NCBI RefSeq assembly: GCF_009911795.1
Contig: NZ_CP047898.1
Location: 2,232,001 to 2,296,000, forward strand
Length of the DNA: 64,000 bases
Source: Pseudarthrobacter psychrotolerans
GTDB taxonomy: Bacteria; Actinomycetota; Actinomycetes; Actinomycetales; Micrococcaceae
Direction of reading: 5' to 3'
Part shown: positions 7,372-16,654 of the stretch, piece after piece
Position numbering within the stretch: position 1 is the first letter of the stretch
How the letters are laid out: the number at the start of each line of letters is the position of its first letter
Program-made: the position numbers and the translations under genes
The notes under the pieces: generated by a model
Seen by the model: the letters and a program-made list of their open reading frames with translations, nothing else
What the model was told of the DNA's origin: nothing
Database searches by the model: none

Positions 7372-8922
7372 TTACTGAGGCTGTTCCAGCTGCCAGACGT
7401 CCGCAGCCGCACCGTCGGGAAGCCGCAGCACCCACCGTTCGCCGGGCGCCGGATAGGCGCGCAGCGTGGTGGCCACCGAACCGCTCCGGTACACCTCCAC
7501 CAGCGACGCGTCCACAAACACGCGCAGCTCCTCCCCCGCCGCCAGCGTTCCGCTGAACACCACTTGCCCGGCGTCCGCCGCAGCGTCAGCTCCTGCGTCC
7601 GTTGAAGCACCGCCCACCAGGGAAAGTTCGACGACGGCGTCCGCGGCCAGCGCCGCCGGCCCACCGTTCACAACGGCCCCACCGCTCACGACGGCCTCGG
7701 CATACTGCGGCAGCTCAACGCTGCCGGCAACCTTCGAAGCCAGCTGCGGGCCACGGTAGGCATCCACCTCCGGCGCGGGTGCCACCGCCAATGAACCGTT
7801 CACCACGGACAGCAGGCGCGGATGGGTGAGCACACCGGCCCAGCCTGCGGCGTCGATTTCGGCCTGGCTGCGGCCACGGCGGCCGTCCCGCCCAGGTCCT
7901 TCATTGGCCCAGCCCCACAGCAGCGCCTTGGGCTCCGCGAGAGCAGCAAGAGCAGAGGAAGAAGCAGGAGCACCGGGCGCACCGGCACCGGCCCCGTCCT
8001 GCAGCTGCACGATCTGGGGCGCGTAGAAGTCGCGGCCCAGGTCAGACTTTCCGCCGGCCTCCGGGGAGAATACGGGCAGCCCGGTGGCGGGGTCCTCGGT
8101 CAGGGTGCCGATGAGGTGGCCTACGCCGTTTGCGTGCTCGTGGTCGTCGCCGGACAGCCACAGGGAGAACATCATGACCCACGCGTCCCCACCGGAATCG
8201 GCGTCGTCCCCGGACCGGGATTCAACGGATTCAACGGCGGAAACGGACGGCACCCGCACCAGCTGGGGGCACTCCCAGATCTCGGCCGGCGTGTGGGCAG
8301 CAGCGACCGGGTTTTCCGACGTGAGCCAGATGCCCTGGTACTTCCAGTCGGACAGGTCCTCCACCGTGTACAGCAGCAGTGCCGCGTGGCCGGAGGCCAG
8401 ACCGGCGCCCTGCATGGCGTAGCGCTTGCCGTTGAAGCGGAAGATGAACGGGTCGCGGACGGCTGTGACCATGGGGTCGGCCGGCATGGACGCCGCGACG
8501 TGACCGTCCTGGGTCCACGACACCAGGTCCGCGGAACCGCGGGAGATGACCACCTGGGAGTGGCCGCCGTCGCCGCGCACGCCGGAGTACGCGGCGGTGG
8601 GGACACCGCCGTCGTCCGTCACCACACCGGTCCAGCAGCCGTACTCGTCCGGCCCGCCGCCCTGCGGCCTCAAAGCCACGGGGTGTTCCTCCCAGCGGAC
8701 CAGGTCCGCGGAGCTGAGGTGGCCCCACGCGATTCTGTGGTGCCGGGCGGACTCGGGGTTGTACTGGAAGAAGACGTGGTAGCGGCCGTTGAGGTGGCTG
8801 ATCCCGTTGGGGTCGTTGATCCAGCCCTGCGCGGGGCGCGGGTGGAAGTGCGGGAACGCGGCGTCGGGGTGGGCGGCGGCCAGGCGGGCGAAGTCGGCGG
8901 CGGCAAGATCCGGGGGGGACAT
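7372..8922 (-). CDS. glycoside hydrolase family 32 (fructan/sucrose hydrolase, levanase-invertase type)
   Basis: 516 aa from ATG 8922. The three GH32 catalytic blocks are present: WINDPNG with nucleophile Asp37, VRDPFIF with the transition-state Asp, and EIWECPQL with the acid/base Glu. A five-bladed propeller is followed by a C-terminal beta-sandwich that ends ELRVFVDASLVEVY. There is no signal peptide, so it probably acts in the cytoplasm on imported sucrose or short fructans. It is the last gene of an ABC-transporter operon transcribed away from the PAP2 gene. Ala/Gly-rich inserts (for example around GAGAGAPGAPASSS) are low-complexity linkers. An open frame extends upstream into the permease gene but does not encode the family N-terminus. 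Confidence 0.92.
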   Translation of the reverse strand: MSPPDLAAADFARLAAAHPDAAFPHFHPRPAQGWINDPNGISHLNGRYHVFFQYNPESARHHRIAWGHLSSADLVRWEEHPVALRPQGGGPDEYGCWTGVVTDDGGVPTAAYSGVRGDGGHSQVVISRGSADLVSWTQDGHVAASMPADPMVTAVRDPFIFRFNGKRYAMQGAGLASGHAALLLYTVEDLSDWKYQGIWLTSENPVAAAHTPAEIWECPQLVRVPSVSAVESVESRSGDDADSGGDAWVMMFSLWLSGDDHEHANGVGHLIGTLTEDPATGLPVFSPEAGGKSDLGRDFYAPQIVQLQDGAGAGAPGAPASSSALAALAEPKALLWGWANEGPGRDGRRGRSQAEIDAAGWAGVLTHPRLLSVVNGSLAVAPAPEVDAYRGPQLASKVAGSVELPQYAEAVVSGGAVVNGGPAALAADAVVELSLVGGASTDAGADAAADAGQVVFSGTLAAGEELRVFVDASLVEVYRSGSVATTLRAYPAPGERWVLRLPDGAAADVWQLEQPQ

Positions 8923-8948
8923 GGAAGTAAGCCTCTCAGAGATAGGGG

Positions 8949-9830
8949 TTATTTGCCGCTGCCGGCGGTGAGGCCGTCCTGCAGCGCGCGCTGGCCGAAG
9001 ATGAAGACCACCAGCGCCGGGATCATGGACAGGACCACGCCGGCCAGCACCACAGAGATGCTGCCTGTGCCCAGGTTGCCCTGCAGGGAGACGAGGCCCA
9101 GCGGCAGGGTGAAGTTCTGTTCCGAGATGGTCATGATGAGCGGGCGGAAGAACTCGTTCCAGTGGAAATTGAAGGCGAGGATGCCCACGATCGCCATCCC
9201 CGGAACAGCCAGCGGGGCGTAGACCGAGCGGAAGGTCCGCCAGGGTGAGGCGCCGTCGATCGACGCCGCTTCCGCGAGGTCGGTGGGCAGCCCCAGGAAG
9301 TACTGCCGCATCAGGAAGGTGCCGAACGCCGTCGGGATGGCCGGCAGGATCAGTGCCAGCAGGGTGTCCGAAAGCCCCATGCCGCGGATCAGCATAAACA
9401 CGGGCACGATGGTCACCTGCACCGGCACCATCATGGTGGCCAGCACGATGGAGAACAGGGCCCCGCGGCCGCGGAACTTCAGGTTGGCAAAGGCGTAGCC
9501 GGCCATCGCGGCGGTCACCATCTGGCCCACCGCGATGAGCCCTGTGACCAGGGCGCTGTTCAGCACCAGGAGGACGATGTCCAGCTGCCGGAAGACCTGC
9601 GAGTAGGAGGTGAAGTCCGGATTCCAGGGGAAGAACGACGGCGGCAGCTTGAACGATTCCGACGGCGACCGCAACGAGGTGGACAGGGTCCACATCACCG
9701 GGCCCAGGGTCAGGACAGCCGCGATCATCAGCAGGGCAATGCGGAGGACCAGGTTCCAGTTTGGCTTCCTACGGGACCGGGCAGGCACGGCAGGGGTGCT
9801 GGTGGAGACACGCTCTGTAGTGGTTGTCAT
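8949..9830 (-). CDS. carbohydrate ABC transporter permease (MalG type)
   Basis: 293 aa with a Thr/Arg-rich cytoplasmic N-terminus and six hydrophobic segments. The EAA loop reads EAASIDGASPWRTFRSVYAPLAVPGMA, the contact site for the ATPase subunit. No ATPase gene is nearby, as is usual for CUT1 systems that share MsiK-type ATPases. It lies 26 bp upstream of the GH32 gene and 8 bp downstream of the partner permease, so one operon. Likely imports sucrose or fructo-oligosaccharides. Confidence 0.93.
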   Translation of the reverse strand: MTTTTERVSTSTPAVPARSRRKPNWNLVLRIALLMIAAVLTLGPVMWTLSTSLRSPSESFKLPPSFFPWNPDFTSYSQVFRQLDIVLLVLNSALVTGLIAVGQMVTAAMAGYAFANLKFRGRGALFSIVLATMMVPVQVTIVPVFMLIRGMGLSDTLLALILPAIPTAFGTFLMRQYFLGLPTDLAEAASIDGASPWRTFRSVYAPLAVPGMAIVGILAFNFHWNEFFRPLIMTISEQNFTLPLGLVSLQGNLGTGSISVVLAGVVLSMIPALVVFIFGQRALQDGLTAGSGK

Positions 9831-9838
9831 GGCTGGCC

Positions 9839-10804
9839 TTACTGGTAGAAGACGAATCGTTTGCTGAGCCGGAACTGCGCGGCGGTGATGGCCATGATGA
9901 TGAGGGTCAGGATCACGCCGATGGCCGAGGCCTCGCCGAATTCGAGGCGCTGGAACGCTGATTCGAAGATCACCATCACGGCGGTGCGGGTGGAGTCCCC
10001 GGGCCCGCCGCGGGTCAGGACGTACGGCTGGTCGAACACCTGGAGCGCGCTGATGATGGCCATCACGGACGCCAGCAGGGTGGTGGGGCTGAGCAGCGGC
10101 AGGGTGACGTAGACGTGTTTGCGCCAGCCGGTGGCGCCGTCCAGCGCGGCAGCTTCATAGGTTTCCATGGGGATCGACGCCAGCCCGCCGATGAACAGCA
10201 GGAAGGAGAACCCGAAGTTCTGCCACACGTAGACAAGGATCACGACGGCGGCGGACCCGCCGGGGGTGGTCAGCCACGGGACCGAGGGGATGCCGGCGAG
10301 GGACAGGAACCAGTTGACCACGCCGAACTGCTCATTGAAGAGGTACCGCATAAAGATGGACACCGAGGCGGCGGAGAGAATCAGCGGGAAGAAGAACGCC
10401 GAGCGGAAGAAGGTCCGCAGCCAGGACGGCATTTTCTCCTGCACCATCACGGCGAGCGCCAGTGCGAGGCCGAGCTGGAAGGAGACCGCCACAATCACAA
10501 ACACGATGGTGTTCAGGAAGGACACGCGGACCGTGGGGTCCTGGACCACTTCGGCGAAGTTATCGAACCCCACGAACGTCGGGGCGGAGATGATGTCCCA
10601 GCGGAAGAACGCCAGGACCACCGACGCCGCGATGGGCACCAGTGTGAACAGGCCCATGCCCAGGATGGTGGGGGCCAGGAAGATCCAGGCAAGCCAGCGC
10701 TGGCTGTGCCGGCCGGACGCAGTCTGCGAAGTGGCGGGTGTTGCGGGCTTGACGGGCTTGACGGCCTGCTTCGGCCGGTCCCGGCGAGGGATGGTGGTGC
10801 TCAC
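9839..10804 (-). CDS. carbohydrate ABC transporter permease (MalF type)
   Basis: 321 aa, GTG start at 10804 overlapping the TGA of the binding-protein gene by four bases (GTGA), a sign of translational coupling. Six membrane segments follow a basic N-terminal tail. The EAA loop reads YEAAALDGATGWRKHVYVTLPLL. It pairs with the MalG-type permease to form the membrane channel of a CUT1 importer. Confidence 0.93.
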   Translation of the reverse strand: MSTTIPRRDRPKQAVKPVKPATPATSQTASGRHSQRWLAWIFLAPTILGMGLFTLVPIAASVVLAFFRWDIISAPTFVGFDNFAEVVQDPTVRVSFLNTIVFVIVAVSFQLGLALALAVMVQEKMPSWLRTFFRSAFFFPLILSAASVSIFMRYLFNEQFGVVNWFLSLAGIPSVPWLTTPGGSAAVVILVYVWQNFGFSFLLFIGGLASIPMETYEAAALDGATGWRKHVYVTLPLLSPTTLLASVMAIISALQVFDQPYVLTRGGPGDSTRTAVMVIFESAFQRLEFGEASAIGVILTLIIMAITAAQFRLSKRFVFYQ

Positions 10805-12221
10805 GACTGCCTCCTCAGGGCCAGTTCAAGATCGCGCTGCATTGACTCGAGGGCCTGCTTGAGCTGGCGCTCATCGCCGCTGACGGCCAGCGAGACGTTT
10901 TTCATCAGGGCCGTTTCGACGGCGGCCTGCTGGGGCGGCGCCGGGATGGGGCCGGTGGTGGGGTACTTGTCCAGGGTGTCGTAGAAGACCTTCCAGTGCG
11001 CCGGGCCCTTCCCCGCGTACAGCGCCTCGTTGACCATGGAGCGGCGGGCCGGGGTGGTGATCGGGTTGGGGAAAATCAGTTCCATGGCCTCGCGGCTGGC
11101 ACTGAACTTGATCCACTCCCAGGCGGCGTCTTTGTCCTTGGCGGTTTTCATGATGGCGTAGCCGGCCGTGCCGAACTGGTGCCGCTGGGTCTTCCAGCGC
11201 GGGAAGAACTGGACGTCGTAGTCGTTCTCCTTCATGCCGGCCTCGTGCAGGCCCTGGACCCAGTAGCCGCCGGCCGGGGTGGTGCCGATCCGGTTGGAGG
11301 CGAAGAGTCCCACCAGGGAACTGCCGCCGCCTTCTTCGGGCCGGACACCCAGGCCGTCCTTGACCAGGCCGCGGAGGTAGTCGAAGGTCTCGAACACGCG
11401 CGGGTCATCGGCGTTGGGTTCCAGCCACTGGTACCCGCCGGAACGCAGGCCGCGCGAGGGATCGTTGGCGTAGAAGGAGTCCCAGAGCCAGTCCCCGCCG
11501 GCGGACCGGGTCTCCTTCAGGAAGCTGGTGTCGTTGGCGTAGAGCCAGGGCACCACGCCGCCGAAGAGCCGGTTGGTCCAGTAGTACGGGGTGAAGTCGG
11601 TCGGCCGGGCCTTGCGCATCGCGGCGAGGCTGTTGCGGAAGTCCACGTTAGTCCAGTCGTCCGCCGGGCGTTCCAGCCCTGCCTGCGCGAAGGCCGTGGT
11701 GTTGTAGTACATGTTGGCGGCGTTCCAGTCCATGGGGAGCTGGAAGAGGCTGCCCTTGTACATAAAGGCCTCCACCAGGCTGGGGTGGACGTCGTCGAAG
11801 AACTCGGCCATGTCCGCGGCATCGCGGCGCAGGTATTCGTCCAGCGGGTGGGCCAGCTTGTCCGCGAAGAGCTGCGCTCCCTCGGTGGCAACGTAGACGA
11901 CGTCGGGCGGGGTTCCCGCGGCCACCATGGTGAGGATCTTGGTGAAGAAGTCTTTCCAGTCCACGGCCTGGATGGCCGGACCTTGACCCGGATGTCCGGG
12001 TGGAGGCGGGTGAACGCGTCGATGGCACGCTGGCGCGCGGCGGCATCGGCGGCGGTCCCCATGATGGCAATGCTGAGGCTGTTGTCGCCCCGCCCGGGAA
12101 TGTCGGTTCCGGAGAGCCGGGGCCACGACGCCACCGTTGCTCCCACAATTCCTGCTCCCAAGGCACCCAGGGCGGTCCGGCGTGAGAGTTCACGCAGGCG
12201 GCCAGTTGTGGCACCGGTCAT
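10801..12221 (-). pseudogene. extracellular sugar-binding protein of the fructan ABC transporter, frameshifted
   Basis: The N-terminus has a twin-arginine signal (LSRRTALGALGAGIVGA) and the start of a family-1 binding protein up to HPDIRVKV. At about 11976-11980 one base is missing: CGGCC stands where CAGGCC or similar would keep frame. The rest of the protein (AIQAVDWKDFFTKILTMVAAG onwards) continues in the next frame to 10801. Coding length is one base short of a multiple of three. Repaired, it would give about 473 aa, normal for CUT1 binding proteins. No lipobox Cys is seen, so Tat export without lipidation is suggested. It is the first gene of the operon, downstream of two operators. True mutation or sequencing error cannot be separated here. 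Confidence 0.85.
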
Positions 12222-12233
12222 GTCAATTTCCTT

Positions 12234-12281
12234 CCTAACACGTGTGAGGTAGCTTATGGCGCCGACCTAACACGTGTCAAG
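12234..12281 (-). promoter_or_regulatory. tandem LacI-type operators of the fructan ABC/GH32 operon
   Basis: Two copies of a site with ACACGTGT cores at 12238-12245 and 12270-12277, 32 bp apart (about three helical turns, so on the same DNA face). Both extend to CCTAACACGTGT. The site at 6203-6219 is the third member. Position directly upstream of the binding-protein start fits repression of the operon. Confidence 0.75.
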
Positions 12282-12412
12282 TGTCACATCCGGCGGGCTC
12301 TGGCGGGCCCCGCTGGCCAGCCGGTGCACGCCCAAAAGTTACGCAATTCGGTCAGCCCGGGCCACGAAACAACCGTGCGAGTCCTCCCAGTTTTCTGTGA
12401 CACCCTTAACCG

Positions 12413-13321
12413 ATGACTCTTCCACGCCAGGCACAACCGCGGATCCCTGCCCGCCCCACCCCGAGCTCCGGCTTTATGTTCGCGTTCGCCTGGCTCGCCT
12501 GCGTTGTCGGTCTGATCGCCACCTACTACTACTTCGTCCAGACCACCACGGGCCAGTTCGTCGATGAATCCGCACTGGTTGAGGCCGTGGACATCCACGG
12601 ACCCGCGGGTAAGGCAGCCACCGAGTTCCTGGACTGGCTACCCACCATCTCACTGGTGATGGCCGCCGTCGTGGTCCTGTTTGTCACGCTGATCCGCCGG
12701 CGGTGGTCGGCTGCCGGCATTGCCGTCACCGCGTGCATCGGCGCGAATATCGCCACCCAGGTCCTGAAGGAAACGCTGCCCGCGCGTCCGGACATGGGAG
12801 TGTTGACGCTGGAGCTGAACTCGCTGCCGTCCGGGCATACCACGCTGGCGGCGTCCGCTGCGGCGGCGGTGTTCCTGATGGCTTCGCCGCGGTGGCGTCC
12901 GCTGGCCGGTTTTGTGGGCGGCACGTTCGCCATCGCGTCCGGGGTGTCCACGCTGATCAACCAGTGGCACCGCCCGGCCGACGTCGTCGCTGCCTTCCTC
13001 CTGGTGGGTGCGTTTATGATCCCCGCCGGCTGGCTGATCATGCGCAATGGCGGCGCGTGGAACGTGTGGGACGGCTTCGGCACGCACGTGGGCTCGGCGA
13101 AAATCTGGCTTACGCTGCCGGTAGTGATCGGGCTCGCGTCGGCGGGCGTTGCCGTTTATTCGTTGGCCAGGATCGCCCCGGGGCCGCTCCAGGAGGACAG
13201 CACCACGAACTACTTCTGGGCCGGAATTTCGCTCATCGTGATCGCCGGGTACCTGGCCACCGTGGCCACCACGGCGCTGTTTGCGTACGCCGCACGACGG
13301 CGGGACTCACCGGGGCGCTGA
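12413..13321 (+). CDS. PAP2-superfamily membrane phosphatase
   Basis: 302 aa with about six membrane segments. The three acid-phosphatase motifs are visible: KETLPARP, then PSGH with its catalytic His, then INQWHRPADV with the nucleophile His. Such enzymes dephosphorylate lipid phosphates, for example phosphatidic acid or undecaprenyl diphosphate, on the outer face of the membrane. Substrate is not determined. It is divergent from the fructan operon, separated by about 190 bp, and probably independent of it. Confidence 0.88.
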   Translation: MTLPRQAQPRIPARPTPSSGFMFAFAWLACVVGLIATYYYFVQTTTGQFVDESALVEAVDIHGPAGKAATEFLDWLPTISLVMAAVVVLFVTLIRRRWSAAGIAVTACIGANIATQVLKETLPARPDMGVLTLELNSLPSGHTTLAASAAAAVFLMASPRWRPLAGFVGGTFAIASGVSTLINQWHRPADVVAAFLLVGAFMIPAGWLIMRNGGAWNVWDGFGTHVGSAKIWLTLPVVIGLASAGVAVYSLARIAPGPLQEDSTTNYFWAGISLIVIAGYLATVATTALFAYAARRRDSPGR

Positions 13322-13356
13322 GGCCGCCAGCCGGCCGGGGCCAGCCGCTTTCAGGC

Positions 13357-13417
13357 CGCGAGATGGCATTTCACGGCAGTCTTGGGGCCCGCGACTACCG
13401 CGAAATGCCATCTCGCG
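13357..13417. repeat. long perfect inverted repeat in the intergenic region
   Basis: 16-bp perfect arms CGCGAGATGGCATTTC (13357-13372) and its complement (13402-13417) around a 29-base loop. No T run, so not a simple terminator. It resembles the other palindromic intergenic elements in this window but is a different sequence family. Confidence 0.8.
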
Positions 13418-13478
13418 CAGGGCGTAGGGACTTTCGCGCCGGAAAGTCCTCTTGCCGGGCTTTTGGCGGAGAGCCACA

Positions 13479-14102
13479 ATGGGCAAATCACCGCCTGCGA
13501 GCCTGACTGGAGGAATCACGATCCTGAAGACCACACCGGAGTCCGAGGCAACGGGACTGACGGCAGAATTTTACAACGACGACCTCGGCTCTTTCGGTTA
13601 TGTCGCCTCCCAGACGAAGGCCATGGCGATTAATCCCGAGGCCTTTCAGGCCTTCGAATCAATGCTCCACTTCATCACTGCTTCTATGGACCTGCGCCGA
13701 TATGAACTCATCACCCTTGCGGCGGCGCAGGCTATCGGCTCCCCGCACTGCCGGCTGGCCCACGGGGTCAAGGCGCTGAAGGCTTTTCCGGAAGACGAAC
13801 TCGGTGCCGTCGCACGGGATTTCCACACTGCGGGTCTGGAGCCGGCCGAGGTGGCCATGATGGAGTACGCCGAAAAGCTCAGCCGGGACGCGACCGCCAT
13901 GACCGACGCCGACACCCTGGAACTGCGCAACCACGGCTTCACCGACCGTGAAATCATGGACATCACCTTGGCGGCGACCGCGCGAAACTTCCTGAGCCGC
14001 ACGCTCCTTGCCCTGGCCGTGGACGTGGATGTTCCGCCAACGCTCAGTCCTAAACTGAAGGACGCGCTCTTGGCGCCGCTGTCCGCCCGCCACCCCATGT
14101 GA
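13479..14102 (+). CDS. carboxymuconolactone decarboxylase/AhpD-like (peroxidase-related) protein
   Basis: 207 aa from ATG 13479, preceded by GGCGGAGAG. The all-helical CMD fold is recognisable (MDLRRYELITLAAAQAIGSPHCRLAHG). The redox CxxC of AhpD is reduced to SPHC, keeping only the second Cys and the downstream His. Catalysis as a disulfide reductase is therefore doubtful, and a CMD-like non-redox or one-Cys role is more likely. A second possible start sits behind the GGAGGAA at about 13510. Stands alone. Confidence 0.8.
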   Translation: MGKSPPASLTGGITILKTTPESEATGLTAEFYNDDLGSFGYVASQTKAMAINPEAFQAFESMLHFITASMDLRRYELITLAAAQAIGSPHCRLAHGVKALKAFPEDELGAVARDFHTAGLEPAEVAMMEYAEKLSRDATAMTDADTLELRNHGFTDREIMDITLAATARNFLSRTLLALAVDVDVPPTLSPKLKDALLAPLSARHPM

Positions 14103-14153
14103 CTGGCATTTACATAGCGTCGCCGACTGCCGTCGAACTGGCCGGGTCAACCG

Positions 14154-14654
14154 CTAGACGCAGTAGATCTTGGCGTTATTCGAGTCCAACCTCAGGGTCC
14201 AGTTTGCCGAAGCCTGAGTCTGGTCGGAATAGACCACTGTGACCCGTACCGTTAGCTGGCTTGCCGGGCTGTTATCGATGATGATCTGTGAGAGTGAGTT
14301 CAGCGTGATGGTGCCTGGCGTCGAGGTGGAGCTGAAATTCGGTCCCGGGTAGATCGTCCCGTAACTGCCGTTGGCCTGGAGCGCCGCATAGGTCGACGTT
14401 GCCGGGGCTAAAGTCGCAGGGGTCCTAGGCAGATTGACGGTAAGGGTCGCCACCTTTTGCGGGCTGTCATTCGCGCAGGTGATGGATGCAATCGCGGGCC
14501 CAGGCCAGTTGCCGGTCGCAGTCACCGCCATCGTCGCAGTTGAAGTCTGCAGCCAGAGAGCCGAGGCAGACGCGCCTCCGACGCCAAGAAGAACCGTCAG
14601 GAGGAATGCGCCCATAACCAATGCCGAGCCCGGAAGACTCCGGAAAGCCGTCAC
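14154..14654 (-). CDS. small secreted protein of the SipW cluster
   Basis: 166 aa. An N-terminal signal (ALVMGAFLLTVLLGVGGASASA) is followed by a Thr/Ser/Ala-rich beta-type extracellular domain with two Cys (around SITC and the C-terminal YCV), which could pair. The GTG start shares a base with the TAG stop of the signal-peptidase gene, so the two are coupled. No named family recognised. Context suggests a substrate or structural partner of the surface proteins processed by the neighbouring peptidase. Confidence 0.7.
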   Translation of the reverse strand: MTAFRSLPGSALVMGAFLLTVLLGVGGASASALWLQTSTATMAVTATGNWPGPAIASITCANDSPQKVATLTVNLPRTPATLAPATSTYAALQANGSYGTIYPGPNFSSTSTPGTITLNSLSQIIIDNSPASQLTVRVTVVYSDQTQASANWTLRLDSNNAKIYCV

Positions 14655-15298
14655 TACGCAGCCTCCGCCTGAGCGCCGCGGTTCCGGGACCGGCGGACGG
14701 ACCTAAAGATCATGATGGCGCCGTAACCAATGAGGCCAGCTGCAGCCACCTTGGTCCACAGGTCGCGGTCGGCGTTGCCCAAGGCGTTGGCTACGAAGCC
14801 GACAAATGGAACCGCGTAAAACAGCTTCCCTTTGACTTGGAGGGCGTGGACCGGATCGGCATCGTTGGAGCCGTTGTTGTCGCCCTTGGTGATCAGCGTT
14901 TTTTCACCCGTCTGGGTGGCCCCGAAGCCGACGATCCGGTGTGTTTCGACTTCCGGTCGGCCGGAGTGCAACTGGAACGTGACGACATCGCCGTATTTGA
15001 GTTCGTCGAACGAGATCGGCTTCACCACCAGGAATGTTCCCGGCGGGAACTTCGGCGCCATGGAGTTCGTCAGCACAGTGTATGTCTGGGATCCCGTGGC
15101 CTTGGGAACAACTATCAGCACCAGGGCGGCGAAGACGGCGATTACCAGCACCACGATGTTCAGGAAACTGCCTGCGGTAGCCCAGCCCCAGCGGACTGGC
15201 TTTGCCGAATCACTCCCAGTGACGCCAACCACAGGCCCGTGGGAGCCGGAACGTCGGCCATTCGCGAAGGACAAATCAGCAGCCACCGGGCGCCCCAC
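14654..15298 (-). CDS. sipW: SipW-type (ER/archaeal-like) signal peptidase I
   Basis: 214 aa. A membrane anchor (residues about 45-66) is followed by the S26B peptidase blocks: TNSMAPKFPPGT with nucleophile Ser79, ETHRIVGF with the general-base His120 that replaces the bacterial Lys, and ITKGDNNGSND. SipW-type enzymes process secreted proteins with atypical signals, such as TasA/CalY fibre proteins. The gene lies among three small secreted proteins in the same direction and overlaps the upstream one by 23 bp, which strongly suggests a dedicated processing role. Confidence 0.9.
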   Translation of the reverse strand: MGRPVAADLSFANGRRSGSHGPVVGVTGSDSAKPVRWGWATAGSFLNIVVLVIAVFAALVLIVVPKATGSQTYTVLTNSMAPKFPPGTFLVVKPISFDELKYGDVVTFQLHSGRPEVETHRIVGFGATQTGEKTLITKGDNNGSNDADPVHALQVKGKLFYAVPFVGFVANALGNADRDLWTKVAAAGLIGYGAIMIFRSVRRSRNRGAQAEAA

Positions 15299-15884
15299 AG
15301 ACCTGGCGGGCAGTGATCGGAAGAGAAATGTTCACGGCTTGGCCTTTCACGGAAACTGGGGCGGTGGAGCTGAGACTGACCTGGAAGCAGAAGACTGTAG
15401 CTCCTGCCTTGGGTACTGCAGTCGAGGTGAGCCCGGCGGCGCCCAATGGCGAGTACCCGCTCACGGTGTTGCAGTCCGCGGCGGCAGAAGCGGTCTTGGC
15501 GTTGACGGTGAGGTAATCCGCCAACGTCCCGGGAGTGGCCGGGAGTTTGGAAGGCACTCCCACGCTGATGCTGGTATCAAAGGTGCCGCCAGCATTGCTG
15601 TTATTGGTGACCACCACGCCCGCGTAAACCGAGGCGCCGGGCTGGAGGGACGCCGTCGGGCTCAGGGCCAAGGTGGCTGGGCCGCCCCCGGGCAGGGTCA
15701 TGTTGGTGACCTGCCCGGAGGGACTCGCAGTGAGGCTGACGTCAAACGAAGCAGAGGATATCGTTCCAGGAGCCGCAGTAGTGCTGGCGTTCCACAGGGC
15801 GTACGTCCCCTGAACTGTCAGCAGTCCAAGGACCACCGCCGCTGCTATGAGCAAAGCTGCTCGCAGCGTCTGCGGGATCCGCAT
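15276..15884 (-). CDS. SipW-dependent secreted protein (TasA/CalY-like)
   Basis: 202 aa. The N-terminus is a long hydrophobic signal ending GTYALWNAS, the characteristic cleavage region of SipW substrates. A beta-rich extracellular domain with four Cys follows; the last two are near the end (QVCGAPGGC). A strong ribosome site (GGAGGAA) precedes ATG 15884. It overlaps the peptidase gene. Probably a surface or fibre-forming protein. Confidence 0.8.
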   Translation of the reverse strand: MRIPQTLRAALLIAAAVVLGLLTVQGTYALWNASTTAAPGTISSASFDVSLTASPSGQVTNMTLPGGGPATLALSPTASLQPGASVYAGVVVTNNSNAGGTFDTSISVGVPSKLPATPGTLADYLTVNAKTASAAADCNTVSGYSPLGAAGLTSTAVPKAGATVFCFQVSLSSTAPVSVKGQAVNISLPITARQVCGAPGGC

Positions 15885-15947
15885 TGTTCCTCCTCGGCCT
15901 GATCCTGTTCTGTCCTGATTGGCGGCTGCTCAACCACCAAAGCCAGG

Positions 15948-16487
15948 CTAGGACAGTCCGGGCTGCGTGATCTGCTGCAGGACAAACTTCACGTCTGCGA
16001 AGTTGTAGGTGTCGTTGATGTTCTCGCGGCCCTGGGTGGTGGACAGGAATTCGAAGGTGATGGTGGCCGTCACCGTCTGGGTAGCTCCGGTGGGCTTCAG
16101 CGGGTTCGTCACGGCGGTGGCGCCGATCTTCAGCACGGGCGCAGTCACTACAACGTTGCTGCCGGTGAAGCCCGAGTTGGCGCCAACACCAGCTGCGGTG
16201 ATGTCTGCTGCCATCTTGTCACCTACCAGCGTGACGGTGAGGTTCTGGGTGTAAGTGAGCTTGTCGCCGGGAACAACCTTGTAGGAGGCGATATTCACGG
16301 TGTTGTTGGCCCGGTCGGTCCAAACGCCGGCGGCGGTTTTCACGACGTTCAAGTCACCGGAGACGATGTTGCCCGGGGCTGCAGTAGCGTCTGCGTTCCA
16401 GCTGGCGAGCGTTCCGCCGCCGCCCAGCAACAGTGCTGCGCCCAGTGCGATGGCGGCAGATCCCTTGATCAATGTGCTGTTCTTCAT
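15948..16487 (-). CDS. alternate-type signal-peptide surface protein (SipW substrate)
   Basis: 179 aa from ATG 16487, chosen because GAGGGGA lies 7 bases upstream and the sequence begins MKNSTLIKGSAAIALGAALL. The signal ends GGGGTLASWNADA, which matches the alternate-type signal family linked to SipW in actinobacteria. The mature part is Thr/Val-rich and beta-like (VVPGDKLTYTQNLTVTL). As first gene of the cluster it is probably the main structural product. Confidence 0.82.
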   Translation of the reverse strand: MKNSTLIKGSAAIALGAALLLGGGGTLASWNADATAAPGNIVSGDLNVVKTAAGVWTDRANNTVNIASYKVVPGDKLTYTQNLTVTLVGDKMAADITAAGVGANSGFTGSNVVVTAPVLKIGATAVTNPLKPTGATQTVTATITFEFLSTTQGRENINDTYNFADVKFVLQQITQPGLS

Positions 16488-16654
16488 GGTGTGTCCCCTC
16501 AGACTTTGCATGCGTGGTTTTCTTGCTGAAAACAACAATGCATGTCCTAAATCAGGACTTAAGGGGGAAATCCGTCAAGGTTTACTCAAGAAAACAGCCA
16601 TCTGACCTGCGGTTTCGTCAAATCCACGTATTTTCCGTCGCCAGGAACCAGTAC

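Noticed and set aside
7822..9222. 466-codon plus-strand frame over the GH32 and permease genes
   Set aside because: Antisense shadow; the minus frame has full catalytic motifs.
7372..9693. A single 773-codon minus frame joining a permease-like part to GH32
   Set aside because: The upstream 257 codons read the permease gene out of frame; GH32 starts at 8922 with its normal N-terminus.
10996..12252. 418-codon plus-strand frame over the binding-protein gene
   Set aside because: Shadow frame; the minus strand has the Tat signal and binding-protein sequence.
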